A stretch of 64,000 bases of DNA from Parvibaculum sp002684405 (GTDB taxonomy: Bacteria; Pseudomonadota; Alphaproteobacteria; Parvibaculales; Parvibaculaceae): NCBI GenBank assembly GCA_965140395.1, contig OZ223207.1, positions 744,001 through 808,000 on the forward strand, in the 5' to 3' direction. Shown here piece by piece: positions 16,201 to 25,484 of the stretch (within the stretch, counting starts at the first letter, position 1; the number at the start of each line of letters is the position of its first letter). Below the pieces are notes generated by a model. That model did no database searches and had not been told where the DNA came from. It saw only the letters and a program-made list of their open reading frames with translations. A program made the position numbers and the translations under genes.

Positions 16201-18192
16201 ATGATTGCACTGAAAATGCCGGACGGCTCGGTCCGTGAAATCGAAAAACCGGTGGACGGCTTCGCCTTTGCCGAAAGTATCTCCAAGTCGCTGGCCAAGA
16301 AGGCGGTTGCGCTGAAGATCGACGGCGAGATGAAAGACCTCTCCACGACCATCGATCATGATTGCGCCATCGAAGTGGTGGTGCGCGAGAGCGACGACGG
16401 CGTGGACCTGCTGCGCCATGACGCCTCGCATGTGATGGCGGAGGCCGTGCAGGAGCTGTTTCCGGGGACGCAGGTCACCATCGGCCCGGTGATCGAGAAC
16501 GGCTTTTATTACGACTTCGCGCGCGAAGAACCCTTCCGCATGGAAGACCTCGAAAAGATCGAGGCGCGGATGCGCGAGATCGTGGATCGCGACGAGAAAA
16601 TCCAGCGCGAGGTCTGGAACCGCGATGAGGCCATCGAGCACTTCAAGGAAATCGGCGAAGTCTACAAGGCCGAGATCATTTCCGACCTGCCCGAAAGCGA
16701 GCAAATCTCGGTCTACCGTCAGGGCGACTGGAAAGACCTTTGCCGGGGCCCGCATCTGCCCTCTACGGGCATGCTCGGCAAGGCTTTCAAGCTGACCAAG
16801 CTCGCCGGCGCCTATTGGCGCGGCGACAGCCGCAACGAGATGCTCCAGCGCATCTATGGGACGGCCTGGGCCAATGAGAAGGACCTCAAAGCCTATCTGA
16901 CGATGCTTGAGGAAGCGGAGAAGCGCGACCACCGCAAGCTCGGCCAGGAGATGGATCTGTTCCATTTCCAGCCGGAGGCGCAAGGGTCGGTTTTCTGGCA
17001 CCCCAAGGGCTTTCTCATCTGGCGTCAGCTCGAAGCCTATATCCGCCGGCAACTGGATGCGGACGGCTATAACGAGGTGAAGACGCCGCAGCTTATCGAC
17101 AACAAGCTGTGGGAGCAGTCCGGCCACTGGGGCAAGTTTCGCGAGAACATGTTCGTCGTACCGGATGAAATTCCGTCCACGGATGACGACTCTCCCGTCA
17201 TTACCGGCGAGGCGAACCTGCTCGCCTTGAAGCCGATGAACTGTCCGGCTCATGTGCAGATCTTCAAGCAGGGCACGAAGTCCTATCGCGACCTGCCGCT
17301 GCGCATGGCCGAATTCGGCTGCTGCCACCGCAACGAGCCGCATGGCGCGCTGCACGGGCTGATGCGCGTGCGCCAGATGACGCAGGACGATGCGCATATC
17401 TTCTGCCGGGACGATCAGGTGACGGACGAGACGCGCCGCTTCCTCGATCTCTTCTCCCGTGTCTATAACGATATGGGGCTGACCAAGATCGCCTATAAGC
17501 TCGCCACGCGGCCGGACGTGCGCGCGGGCGACGATGCGACATGGGATCGCGCGGAAAAAGCGCTTGCCGATGCGCTGACCTCCGCCGGTCTCGATTTCGA
17601 CTATGCGGAAGGCGAGGGCGCGTTCTACGGGCCGAAGCTCGAATTCCACCTGACGGATGCGATTGGCCGTACCTGGCAGGCGGGCACGTTGCAGCTCGAC
17701 TATGTGCTGCCCGAACGTCTCGATGCGAGCTATGTGGGCGAGGACGGCAACCGCCATCGGCCGGTCATGCTGCATCGCGCGGTCTTCGGCACGTTCGAGC
17801 GCTTCATGGGGCTCCTGATCGAGCATTATGCGGGCCGCTTCCCGCTCTGGCTCGCGCCGGTGCAGGTGGTGGTGGCGACGATTACCTCCGAGGCGGACGC
17901 ATATGCGGAGGAGGCCGTGCGCCAGCTTCGCGAAGCGGGTGTGCGGGCCGAGCTCGATACGCGCAATGAAAAGATCAACTACAAGGTGCGCGAGCATTCG
18001 GTTGCGAAGGTGCCGGTGATCTTCGTGGCGGGCAAGCGCGAGGCGGAGGAACAGACCGTCTCCATCCGCCGCCTCGGTAGCAAGGAGCAGTCCTCGATGA
18101 CGCTGGAAGAGGCGCTCCGCCATATGGTGGACGAGGCGACGCCGCCCGATCTTGTGCCTGCCAGGGCAAAGGCTTCTCAGGCTGCCGACTGA
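16201..18192 (+). CDS. thrS: Threonyl-tRNA synthetase
   Basis: 663 residues, full length. Domains in order: TGS (about 1-62), the editing domain with HDASHVMAEAVQELFPGTQV (HxxxH), the class II catalytic core with the Zn ligands (Cys near 348 in NCPAHV, and the later DDAHIFC and LHRAVFGTFERF regions), and a C-terminal anticodon-binding domain starting about FPLWLAPVQVVV. It charges tRNA-Thr and removes mischarged Ser. A matching tRNA-Thr gene lies at 59.0 kb. The ATG follows GAGAGACGATA. A terminator follows the stop. Confidence 0.98.
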   Translation: MIALKMPDGSVREIEKPVDGFAFAESISKSLAKKAVALKIDGEMKDLSTTIDHDCAIEVVVRESDDGVDLLRHDASHVMAEAVQELFPGTQVTIGPVIENGFYYDFAREEPFRMEDLEKIEARMREIVDRDEKIQREVWNRDEAIEHFKEIGEVYKAEIISDLPESEQISVYRQGDWKDLCRGPHLPSTGMLGKAFKLTKLAGAYWRGDSRNEMLQRIYGTAWANEKDLKAYLTMLEEAEKRDHRKLGQEMDLFHFQPEAQGSVFWHPKGFLIWRQLEAYIRRQLDADGYNEVKTPQLIDNKLWEQSGHWGKFRENMFVVPDEIPSTDDDSPVITGEANLLALKPMNCPAHVQIFKQGTKSYRDLPLRMAEFGCCHRNEPHGALHGLMRVRQMTQDDAHIFCRDDQVTDETRRFLDLFSRVYNDMGLTKIAYKLATRPDVRAGDDATWDRAEKALADALTSAGLDFDYAEGEGAFYGPKLEFHLTDAIGRTWQAGTLQLDYVLPERLDASYVGEDGNRHRPVMLHRAVFGTFERFMGLLIEHYAGRFPLWLAPVQVVVATITSEADAYAEEAVRQLREAGVRAELDTRNEKINYKVREHSVAKVPVIFVAGKREAEEQTVSIRRLGSKEQSSMTLEEALRHMVDEATPPDLVPARAKASQAAD

Positions 18193-18200
18193 TGTTTGAA

Positions 18201-18240
18201 AAGGGGAAGCGAAGGCTTCCCCTTCTTCGTTTGTTTCAGG
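18201..18240 (+). terminator. Rho-independent terminator after thrS
   Basis: A 10-bp perfect stem AAGGGGAAGC/GCTTCCCCTT with a GAAG loop (18201-18224) is followed by a T-rich but interrupted tail CTTCGTTTGTTT. It ends 10 bases before the HAD gene start. Confidence 0.65.
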
Positions 18241-18250
18241 GTTCCGGACA

Positions 18251-18922
18251 ATGCCATTTCCCAATCCCGTCGAAGCTGTGATTTTCGATATGGACGGATT
18301 GCTGCTCGATACGGAGCGTATCTACAAGGTCGTGCTCCAGCGGGCCTGCACCGCGCTCCAGTATGAGATGAGCGATGAGCTGTTCCATTCGCTGATCGGC
18401 GTGCCGGGGCAGGAGGGGTACCGAATGCTGCAAGCGCATTTCGGTCCGGATTTTCCACTCGATGCCTATAAGTCGGAAATCGGCGTCATCGCGGGAGAGT
18501 TGCTTGCCGATGGCGTGCCGCTCAAAGCGGGGGCGGAGGATATTCTTCTGGCGCTGGATAGCTGGGGCGTGCCCATTGCTCTTGCCACCTCGTCCAACCG
18601 GTCCGTTGCGGAAGGGCATCTGACAAAGGCGGGCATTCGCAAGCATTTCGAACTCATCTTCACGGGCGACGAAGTGTCGAAGGGCAAGCCGCATCCGGAA
18701 ATCTTCGAGAAGGCTGTCGCGGCTCTGGGGCTCGCGGCGGCGCATTGCGTGGTGCTGGAAGACTCCCATAACGGTATCCGTGCCGCCCATGCGGCCCGCA
18801 CCATGCCGGTCATGGTGCCCGATATCGTTCTGCCGACCGATGAAATCCGCGCCAAATGCGTTGCCGTTGCGAACGACCTCCATGAGGCGCGCTTTCTGCT
18901 CGCGGATCGCCTGGCGCCATAA
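18251..18922 (+). CDS. HAD-superfamily hydrolase (beta-phosphoglucomutase/phosphatase-like)
   Basis: 223 residues. Motif I is DMDGLLLDTE (D13 and D15), motif II is ALATSSNRS, the motif III Lys is in GKPHPEIFEKA and motif IV is VLEDSHNGIRAA. The cap after motif I is the four-helix type of the PGMB/phosphatase branch. It is probably a cytoplasmic phosphatase or phosphomutase; the substrate is not deducible. It follows the thrS terminator with only a weak ribosome site (TTCAGGGTTCCGGACA). Confidence 0.9.
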   Translation: MPFPNPVEAVIFDMDGLLLDTERIYKVVLQRACTALQYEMSDELFHSLIGVPGQEGYRMLQAHFGPDFPLDAYKSEIGVIAGELLADGVPLKAGAEDILLALDSWGVPIALATSSNRSVAEGHLTKAGIRKHFELIFTGDEVSKGKPHPEIFEKAVAALGLAAAHCVVLEDSHNGIRAAHAARTMPVMVPDIVLPTDEIRAKCVAVANDLHEARFLLADRLAP

Positions 18923-19006
18923 GCTTCGCCCACTCGACGGGCCGGTCCGGTCGGATTATGGTTAGCTCACGCGACGGGGTACTTCGCGAGAGGGAAGGGG
19001 CTTCTC

Positions 19007-20782
19007 ATGAAGCTGCTGACGGTGTTTTGCGCCGGATTGGTCTTGATGCTGGCCGGTGCCGCGGTTGCGCGTGCGGAGTCCATGGCGCCTGTGGGCACGG
19101 TGCTGGACGGGCCGGACTATGCGGCGGGCCGCGCGCCTGTCGACGCGCAGGCGCCGCGCGATTTCCAGTGGCGGATTACCAAAACGGCATGGACCGAAAG
19201 CGACGAGCGTGCTTTTGCCGCGTTTGTGACTGCGATCGGGGAGAGCGGCTGCCGAACCTTCGACGAGTGCCTTAAGGGCTCGTGGAACATCTATCGGGCC
19301 TCCGACCCCAAAGGCCTCTTCTTCTACGCCGATTGCGCGGACCTGCCTTACATGCTGCGCGGCTATTTCGCCTGGAAGAACGGGCTGCCCTTTTCCTATG
19401 CCAATGGCGTGGCGGCGGTAGGGCGCTCACGGGACCTGCGTTATTCGCGGCACGGTAATTACGTTTACAGCCGCCGCGATTTCGTCTCGTCGGTCTCGGG
19501 GAATTATCCGAACGGCTATCAGGCCATGCGCGAGATGGCGAACACGATTTCGAGCGCCATGTATCGCTTCGAACCCGGCATTGCGCGCGGACAGCCTTTC
19601 GACTTTTACCCGGTGAAGATTTCCCGAAGCTCGATCCGTCCGGGCACTGTGATTTACGACCCGAACGGTCATGTTGCCGTCGTCTACAAGGTAACGCCGG
19701 ACGGGCGTATCCGCTTCATCGACAGCCACCCGGACAATTCGCTGACACGGGGGAGCTATGGCCAGCGTTTCGTGCGCGCCTCGCCCGGCATGGGGGCCGG
19801 GTTCAAGAATTTCCGTCCGCTGACGCTGGTCGGCGCGTCGCCGGACGAGAACGGCTCGCTTGTCGGCGGGCATATCGTGGCTGCATCGAATGCCACACTC
19901 AAAGACTGGTCGGACGAGCAGTTCTATGGCAATGCCGACAAGCGCAACCGCAACTGGTACGCGGCGCGCTTCCTCTTCAAGGGGCAGGCCATGGGGTATT
20001 ACGATTATGTGCGCCAGGCGGTTGCTGCGCATAATGTCGTCTACGATCCCATTCGCGAGACACGCCTGATGATGCGCGAGCTTTGCGACGATCTTCATTA
20101 CCGCGTACAGGCAGTCGATACCGCCTTGCGTGCCGGTATTCAGGAGCGTGCGCAGCCGTCGCATCTGCCGAACAACATCTACGGCACGTCGGGCGACTGG
20201 GAGACTTATTCCACGCCGTCACGCGATGCGCGGCTTAAATCCTCATTTGTCGAATTGAAGGAACAGGTCGCGCGCTTTTTGAAGATGGCGGAGGAGGGGA
20301 GTTCCAAGCTCGATTATGCGGGCGGCAATCTCGCCGCCGATCTTGCCGCGCTTTACGGGAGCGAGGCTCAGCTGTGCCGCATTGTCTATGTGGCAAGCGA
20401 TCAATCGCGCCGCGGATTGAGTTTTGAGGATGTGCGCGAGCGGCTCTTTCGCCTGTCCTTCGATCCCTATCATTGCGTGGAGCGCCGCTGGGGCGCGCGG
20501 GGCGCGGAGCTGGACAGCTGCCGCGACGGGGGCACGAAACAGGCCTGGTATCGCGCCGAGCAGCGGCTGCGCAACCAGACCGAGCGGAGCTATGAGACGC
20601 AGATGGGGTTCACGCTCGCCGAGCTTCGCCGTGCCGTGCCGGGCTCGGGCGTGGATGCGCCGCCCGACACGGATGTCCTTTCCATGCTGCGGATCGCGGC
20701 GGGCAAGACAGAAGAGCCGGTGGTCGATGTTGTTTCCGGTGGCGATATGCCGATCAGAAGCGGTGCCACACTCCCAGAGTGA
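19007..20782 (+). CDS. Secreted protein, putative NlpC/P60- or CHAP-like cysteine peptidase
   Basis: 591 residues with a signal peptide (KLLTVFCAGLVLMLAGAAVARA, cleavage about residue 22). I do not recognise a named family. A papain-like catalytic layout is visible: Cys110 in FFYADCADLPYMLRGYFAWK at a helix start, His222 in DPNGHVAVVYKV on a strand, and D239/H241 in RFIDSHPDNS. This is the order seen in NlpC/P60 and CHAP peptidoglycan hydrolases. The C-terminal half (about 330-560) is mainly helical, with an extra Cys-rich part. Its 3' end overlaps the convergent outer-membrane protein gene by 29 bases. Envelope hydrolysis is inference. Confidence 0.6.
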   Translation: MKLLTVFCAGLVLMLAGAAVARAESMAPVGTVLDGPDYAAGRAPVDAQAPRDFQWRITKTAWTESDERAFAAFVTAIGESGCRTFDECLKGSWNIYRASDPKGLFFYADCADLPYMLRGYFAWKNGLPFSYANGVAAVGRSRDLRYSRHGNYVYSRRDFVSSVSGNYPNGYQAMREMANTISSAMYRFEPGIARGQPFDFYPVKISRSSIRPGTVIYDPNGHVAVVYKVTPDGRIRFIDSHPDNSLTRGSYGQRFVRASPGMGAGFKNFRPLTLVGASPDENGSLVGGHIVAASNATLKDWSDEQFYGNADKRNRNWYAARFLFKGQAMGYYDYVRQAVAAHNVVYDPIRETRLMMRELCDDLHYRVQAVDTALRAGIQERAQPSHLPNNIYGTSGDWETYSTPSRDARLKSSFVELKEQVARFLKMAEEGSSKLDYAGGNLAADLAALYGSEAQLCRIVYVASDQSRRGLSFEDVRERLFRLSFDPYHCVERRWGARGAELDSCRDGGTKQAWYRAEQRLRNQTERSYETQMGFTLAELRRAVPGSGVDAPPDTDVLSMLRIAAGKTEEPVVDVVSGGDMPIRSGATLPE

Positions 20783-21557
20783 CTCCGCTTTCCTCCAGCG
20801 CATTGCGGCCGAACACGGTATGGAGCGCGCCCACTTCCAGCGACCAGTCCTTCGCTACTTCATAAACGAGAGAGACGGCGAGTTTCGACTCCTGTGTGCC
20901 CTGACGGCGCAGATCGCCGAGATTGGCGGCGTTGCGGCTTTCGACGAGCAGCATCACATTGCGCCATGGCTTCAGTCCCAGCGTGACATCGGCCCGGAGC
21001 TTGTCCGGGCGGCCGCCGCCGGAGAAGCTATAGCCGATTTCCTGGACGCTGAAGATATCCATGCCCAGTAATGTGTCGCTGCTAGCGAGTGTGCCGCCCG
21101 CCTCGATATCCGTGTCGCCGGGACCGGGCATGGAGGGGTCGTCGCCGGATCTCATCAGATGGACGGTTGCGATGGGCTGGAGGGAAAACTCCGTACCCTG
21201 CCATTCTCCCAGCGCGTAGCGGATGCCGAGCTTCGCCCGAGAAAACCCCTGACTGGTGAAGCGGGCGCCCGCGTGCCAGTTCTTTCGGTCCTGTTTCCAG
21301 GCCAATTCCCCGAGAAGGGTCAGGTCTTTGAAAAGCCCGTGCTCGCCATAGGCCGTGATTTCGCGTTTCCGGTAGGGGAGGACGTCGTATCGCCTGCCAT
21401 TATGGTCGAATTTGGTGTCGGCACTGGATTGCGTCGCGCGAATGATTATCTGTGATTTGCCGGGCGGCACAGGCCAGCCGCCAGCGTGCGCGTCTGGCGC
21501 ACATGCCAATATAGCGGTGCAAGCCAGCATGGCCGCACGTGAAATATGCGGTCCCAC
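20754..21557 (-). CDS. Outer-membrane beta-barrel protein, unknown function
   Basis: 267 residues. A signal peptide (AAMLACTAILACAPDAHA) is followed by alternating amphipathic strands (for example SQIIIRATQSSADTKF, RKREITAYGEHGLFKD, SKLAVSLVYEVAKDWSLEVGA) and a terminal aromatic, GVTLGVWHRF, the usual beta-barrel insertion signal. I infer an outer-membrane pore or transporter-like barrel. It resembles the 'transporter' class of unknown-substrate barrels, without a firm family. The start is ATG at 21557, or an internal ATG at 21530. It converges with the cysteine-peptidase-like gene, overlapping by 29 bases. Confidence 0.75.
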   Translation of the reverse strand: MGPHISRAAMLACTAILACAPDAHAGGWPVPPGKSQIIIRATQSSADTKFDHNGRRYDVLPYRKREITAYGEHGLFKDLTLLGELAWKQDRKNWHAGARFTSQGFSRAKLGIRYALGEWQGTEFSLQPIATVHLMRSGDDPSMPGPGDTDIEAGGTLASSDTLLGMDIFSVQEIGYSFSGGGRPDKLRADVTLGLKPWRNVMLLVESRNAANLGDLRRQGTQESKLAVSLVYEVAKDWSLEVGALHTVFGRNALEESGVTLGVWHRF

Positions 21558-21677
21558 CAGCCGCTCTCCCGCCCAAATCGTGGTTCAAGTTTCCGGCAGG
21601 GGCTTGCACCTGTAAAGCGGCAATGCATATTTGCCTGATGCAAGCGCCGAATGCCGAATGAGCGAAAGGAAGCATCC

Positions 21678-22313
21678 TTGTCAGAGTCTGCCTCTACTAA
21701 AAGCGTGGATGTCGCCAGTGAATGGCCTCGTTCGCCCGAAACGATTGAGCTGCTGCTGAAGCGCCGGTCGGCCAAGGCGCTCACCATGAGCGAGCCGGGG
21801 CCGAGCGAAGCGGAGATCGAGACGATCCTGCGCGCGGGTGCCCGCGTGCCAGATCACGGCAAGCTCGCGCCCTGGCGGTTCATCCTTTTCGAGGGCGAGG
21901 CGCGGCGCGAATTCGGTACGCATCTGGCGGATGCTTATTCGAAGAATGAGCCGCGCGCGGGCGAGGACCAGCTCGAGGTGGAGGCGAACCGCTTCATGCG
22001 CGCGCCGCTCGTCATTTGTGTGGTGTCGCGCGTGGACCCCGAGCATCCGAAGATTCCGGCATGGGAACAGACGCTCTCTGTCGGCGCGGTGTGCCAGAAC
22101 ATGCTGATTGCGGCGACGGCGCTCGGCTATGCCTCGCAATGGCTGACGGAGTGGTATTCGTTCGATGAGGATATTGCCCGGGCACTCGGCCTTGGTGAGA
22201 AGGAGCGCGTGGCGGGATTTCTGTATTTCGGGACACCAACCCAGCCCAAGGACGAACGTCCGCGTCCGGAGCTTTCCGATATCGTCACTCGCTGGACGGC
22301 GGAGAAGGGCTAA
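21678..22313 (+). CDS. Nitroreductase family protein (YdjA-like)
   Basis: 211 residues from a TTG at 21678, chosen for the AAAGGAAG placed 6-7 bases upstream. An ATG at 21651 in the same frame lacks such a site. The FMN-binding opening is LLLKRRSAKALTMSEPGP, and VPDHGKLAPWRFILFEG is the hallmark of the small YdjA branch. A second FMN segment is ASQWLTEWYSF. These enzymes use NAD(P)H to reduce nitro or ene substrates as dimers. The physiological substrate is unknown. It stands alone. Confidence 0.9.
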   Translation: MSESASTKSVDVASEWPRSPETIELLLKRRSAKALTMSEPGPSEAEIETILRAGARVPDHGKLAPWRFILFEGEARREFGTHLADAYSKNEPRAGEDQLEVEANRFMRAPLVICVVSRVDPEHPKIPAWEQTLSVGAVCQNMLIAATALGYASQWLTEWYSFDEDIARALGLGEKERVAGFLYFGTPTQPKDERPRPELSDIVTRWTAEKG

Positions 22314-22321
22314 ACGGTTCG

Positions 22322-22609
22322 TCAGCCCGTATGGCCGGGCGTCCCGCCCCGGACTTCGCCGGACTGGAGCCGCGACATGGCATGGACATGGCTGACGGCT
22401 GCGCGCTGCGCTTCCTTGCTCGCCTTTTTCGCCTTGACCTCTCCACCGAACAATCCCTGCCGGTTGTCATAGACGAAGGCGATGAGGCAGAGGACTGCGA
22501 GCGTACCCACCGAGATGCCCGCTCCCCGATTCTGCAAGAGGATCAGTAGAGTAAGGGCCGCGCCGCCAATGGCGATGACGCCCGCCGTGAACATTCGCAA
22601 CATACGCAT
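22322..22609 (-). CDS. Small membrane protein with basic tail, unknown
   Basis: 95 residues from the ATG at 22609, preceded by GGGAGGTGGCACC. Two hydrophobic segments (MFTAGVIAIGGAALTLLILL and GISVGTLAVLCLIAFVYDN) are followed by a Lys/Arg-rich cytoplasmic tail (GGEVKAKKASKEAQRAAVSH). I recognise no family. It ends 8 bases from the stop of the convergent nitroreductase gene and is divergent from the flavin reductase gene. Confidence 0.65.
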   Translation of the reverse strand: MRMLRMFTAGVIAIGGAALTLLILLQNRGAGISVGTLAVLCLIAFVYDNRQGLFGGEVKAKKASKEAQRAAVSHVHAMSRLQSGEVRGGTPGHTG

Positions 22610-22718
22610 GGTGCCACCTCCCATTTCGTCCTGCCGCATGGCGCATGGGCGCCCGATTGAGGCATTATAACCGCTCATATGGCGATATAGCGACGAGATT
22701 GATAGCGAGCGAGGCGAG

Positions 22719-23321
22719 ATGTTCTACGATGCGGAAAAGAACGAACACGGGCTGAAGCACGACCCTTTCAAGGCACTGGTGGTGCCGCGGCCGATCGGTT
22801 GGATTTCGACGCTGGACAAGGAGGGTGTCGCCAATCTTGCGCCCTACAGCTTTTTCAATGGGGTGGCGACCGATCCGCATATCGTGATGTTCGCAAGCGG
22901 CCTCCGCAAGGACAGCCAGCGCAACGCAGAGGAGACGGGCGAATTCGTCTGCAATTTTTCCGGCTGGGCGCAGCGAGAGGCGATGAACGCCTCATCCGCC
23001 TCGGTGGTGCCGGAGGTCGATGAGTTCGAGCTGGCCGGGCTCGAAAAGCTGCCTTCGCAACTGGTGAAGCCGCCCCGCGTGAAAGGCGCTCCCGCGCATT
23101 TCGAATGCGTCTATCTCGACACGATCCGGCTGAAGGACCGGCATGGGGAAAAGCACCCGTTCTTCGAAGTGGTGCTGGGACAGGTGATCGGCATTCATAT
23201 CGACGACCGTTTCATCGCCCACGGCATGGTCGATTCAGCCGCCATGAAACCGCTGTCGCGCCTCGGCTATATGGACTATGCGGTGGTGGAGGAGGTCTTC
23301 CGGATGGATCGGCCTAAATAG
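22719..23321 (+). CDS. Flavin reductase-like, FMN-binding split-barrel protein
   Basis: 200 residues of the flavin-reductase-like family. The FMN site is in the N-terminal half: LVVPRPIGWISTLDKEGVANLAPYSFFNGVATDPHIVMF, with the conserved 'P-R-P-I-G-W' and 'N-x-A-P-Y-S-F-F' patterns. The C-terminal part contains HFECVYLDTIRL and HPFFEVVLGQVIGIHIDD. Members supply reduced flavin to monooxygenases or act on other substrates. The stop is immediately followed by the HAD gene, so the two form an operon. The start uses GAGGCGAG before ATG. Confidence 0.9.
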   Translation: MFYDAEKNEHGLKHDPFKALVVPRPIGWISTLDKEGVANLAPYSFFNGVATDPHIVMFASGLRKDSQRNAEETGEFVCNFSGWAQREAMNASSASVVPEVDEFELAGLEKLPSQLVKPPRVKGAPAHFECVYLDTIRLKDRHGEKHPFFEVVLGQVIGIHIDDRFIAHGMVDSAAMKPLSRLGYMDYAVVEEVFRMDRPK

Positions 23322-23330
23322 GTGGGGGCG

Positions 23331-24050
23331 ATGGGGAAGATGGTGGAGATCAAGGGGCTGCTGTTCGACAAGGACGGCACGTTGTTCGATTTTCATCGAA
23401 GCTGGACGTCGGTCTTCGGCGACGCCGCGAACCGGCTGGCACATGGCGATGAGGCTCTTGCGCGGCATTTGATGGTGGCGGGCGGATATGACGTTCCCTC
23501 AGGCCGGATTGCCGCGGGCAGTATTTTCGCCGCGGGCGATACGCGGGATCTCGCCGAGGTCTGGCGTCCTCATTTGACCGCCTGGGAGAACGACGATCTC
23601 ATCCGCTGGCTCGATGTGCTCTTTGCAGAGATGGGACCGGATGCGTCGGTGCCCGTGACCGACCTGGCCGTTTTCTTCGCGGGGCTGAAGGCGAGAGGAC
23701 TCGTTCTGGGCGTTGCGACGAATGACAGCTATGCGTCTGCCATGGCGGCGGTGGAGCGTTTCGACTTCGGGCCGCACCTTTCCTTTTGCTGCGGATATGA
23801 CAGCGGACACGGATCGAAGCCCGGGCGGGGCATGGTCGATGCGTTTTGCAGGGAAACGGGAGTGGCCGCGCCGAATGTCGCCGTGGTGGGCGACAACACG
23901 CATGACCTTGAAATGGCGCGCGCGGCGGGCGCCGGGCTTGCCATCGGCGTGCTGACGGGCACAAGCGGGCGCGACGACCTCATGCCGTTCGCCGACATGG
24001 TGATCGACAGCATCGCGCTCTTGCCGGAAATACTCGACCGTGGCGTCTAG
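23331..24050 (+). CDS. HAD-superfamily phosphatase
   Basis: 239 residues from the ATG at 23331, behind AGGTGGGGGCG; an in-frame GTG at 23322 is possible. Motif I is FDKDGTLFDF (D13, D15), the third motif has GSKPGRGMVDAFC and the fourth is VAVVGDNTHDLEMARAAG. This matches phosphoglycolate-phosphatase-like enzymes, but the substrate is unproven. It lies 9 bases after the flavin reductase gene and overlaps the stop of the convergent TPR gene by 4 bases. Confidence 0.9.
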   Translation: MGKMVEIKGLLFDKDGTLFDFHRSWTSVFGDAANRLAHGDEALARHLMVAGGYDVPSGRIAAGSIFAAGDTRDLAEVWRPHLTAWENDDLIRWLDVLFAEMGPDASVPVTDLAVFFAGLKARGLVLGVATNDSYASAMAAVERFDFGPHLSFCCGYDSGHGSKPGRGMVDAFCRETGVAAPNVAVVGDNTHDLEMARAAGAGLAIGVLTGTSGRDDLMPFADMVIDSIALLPEILDRGV

Positions 24051-25471
24051 CGCCGCCAGCTCATCGGCTTGATGTCGAATGCGAGGCTGATGCGCTGCGT
24101 GTCACCCTTGAAGGGCAGCGTGCGGTGGAAGAGGTAGGACGGGAAGAAGAAGGCATTACCCGCCTGCGGCTCGAAGGTCACCGTTTCCAAGTCGAAAGCC
24201 GGCGTGAAGTCCGGCGGCGGCGCGCCGAACTCGATCCAGCCTTCCCTCGTTTCCTTGTTGGCGTCGTCGTTTACGACTGGCGGCAGCGCAACGTAATAGA
24301 CACCGCTCATCCAGCCGCCGACATGAATATGAGAGTGCTGGTGGCCGCTTTCAGACAGAAGCGTGCCCCACATGTCGATCTGGTAGCTTTCAGGCACCTG
24401 ACCGAAAAAGGGGTGTCCCGTCTCGCGGCGGATCGACGCGAAATGCGCATCGACGGCCTTGCGCAGCATCTTTTCGAAAGCGACGAAAGGTTCGCGAGGA
24501 TGGTCCAGTAGCAGACCGGTCTGGCCGCCGCCGCGTGTGGCTTTGCCGGCGGGCTCCCAAACGGTGGTCGGGTCTTCGCGCAGGGCTTCTGCAAGTGCTG
24601 CGTTGAAATCCTCCATCGAGGCGTAGCCTTGCGGCACGTCCAGTGCGGCGCGAGAGACCACACGGCCGATCTCGGCACGATAGCCTGCGGGAAGCTGGCC
24701 CAGCTCCTGCGCGCGGACAAAGGGCAGCCATGCGGCGGCGCGTCGTTCCGGCCCGTAGCTTCCAAGCGCTTCCTCGAAGATATCCGCGGCTTCCTTCCAG
24801 CGGCCGAGTTTCATCAGCGCCATGCCCCGGCTCACAAGCGGTAGTACATCTTTCGGGCTCAGCTCGTGGCAACGCTTGTAGGCTTCTTCCGCCGCCTCGT
24901 AGTTCTCGCGCTTCTGCTCGGCATTACCGAGATTGCCATAGGCGGCGGCATTCTTCGGATCCTGTTCGACGGCGGCCTGAAAATGCGGGATCGCTTCATC
25001 GACCCGTCCCTGCCGCAGTACCACCATGCCCAGCATGTTGTGGAGCTGTGCGGAAGGATCGAGTTGCAGCGCTGCGCTGAAGGCCGCTTCCGCTTCGGCG
25101 AATTTTCCGGCTCGCTGCAGGAGCTGGCCGAAGGTCACGATGACCCGTGCTTCGCCGGGAAAGCTGCGCACCGCATTGGCGTAATGCGTCAGCGCATCGC
25201 CCCAGCGGTTCGTCTGTTGCAGGAAGCGTCCGTAATTGAGCCAGGGCGTTACCTCATGCGGCCTCAGCTCGATGCATTTGCGCAATTCCTTCTCGGCGAT
25301 GTCGAATTTGCCCATGGGCAGCAACGCACTGGCGCGCAGGGCGTGAAGGTCCGGATCGTCAGGGTTCGAGGCGATACGCGCCCGTGCCTTTTCATCGGCC
25401 TCCGCGAATTTGCGGGCCTGAAGCAGTTCCTGGATTTCCTGGGTCGGGGACGGGCCAAAGGGATTCGACAA
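24047..25471 (-). CDS. TPR protein with C-terminal 2OG-Fe(II) oxygenase domain
   Basis: 474 residues from a TTG start, with GGAAC just upstream and no ATG nearby. Residues 10-245 are tandem TPRs (for example AYGNLGNAEQKRENYEAAEEAYKRCHELSP). From about 300 a double-stranded beta-helix oxygenase of the 2OG-FeII_Oxy_5 type follows: iron ligands probably in GHQHSHIHVGGWMSGVYYV, and the distal His/Arg in FFFPSYLFHRTLPF...RISLAFDI. TPR units bind a protein partner and the oxygenase probably hydroxylates a protein or small molecule. The gene is co-oriented with and 13 bases after the CitE-like gene, suggesting one transcript. Confidence 0.88.
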   Translation of the reverse strand: MSNPFGPSPTQEIQELLQARKFAEADEKARARIASNPDDPDLHALRASALLPMGKFDIAEKELRKCIELRPHEVTPWLNYGRFLQQTNRWGDALTHYANAVRSFPGEARVIVTFGQLLQRAGKFAEAEAAFSAALQLDPSAQLHNMLGMVVLRQGRVDEAIPHFQAAVEQDPKNAAAYGNLGNAEQKRENYEAAEEAYKRCHELSPKDVLPLVSRGMALMKLGRWKEAADIFEEALGSYGPERRAAAWLPFVRAQELGQLPAGYRAEIGRVVSRAALDVPQGYASMEDFNAALAEALREDPTTVWEPAGKATRGGGQTGLLLDHPREPFVAFEKMLRKAVDAHFASIRRETGHPFFGQVPESYQIDMWGTLLSESGHQHSHIHVGGWMSGVYYVALPPVVNDDANKETREGWIEFGAPPPDFTPAFDLETVTFEPQAGNAFFFPSYLFHRTLPFKGDTQRISLAFDIKPMSWRR

Positions 25472-25484
25472 GGGGTGTTCCGTT

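Noticed and set aside
15724..18264. 846-residue open frame on the minus strand opposite thrS
   Set aside because: It is the antisense shadow of thrS and yidD, with His/Arg/Asp-rich composition and no ribosome site or family motif; thrS is certain on the plus strand.
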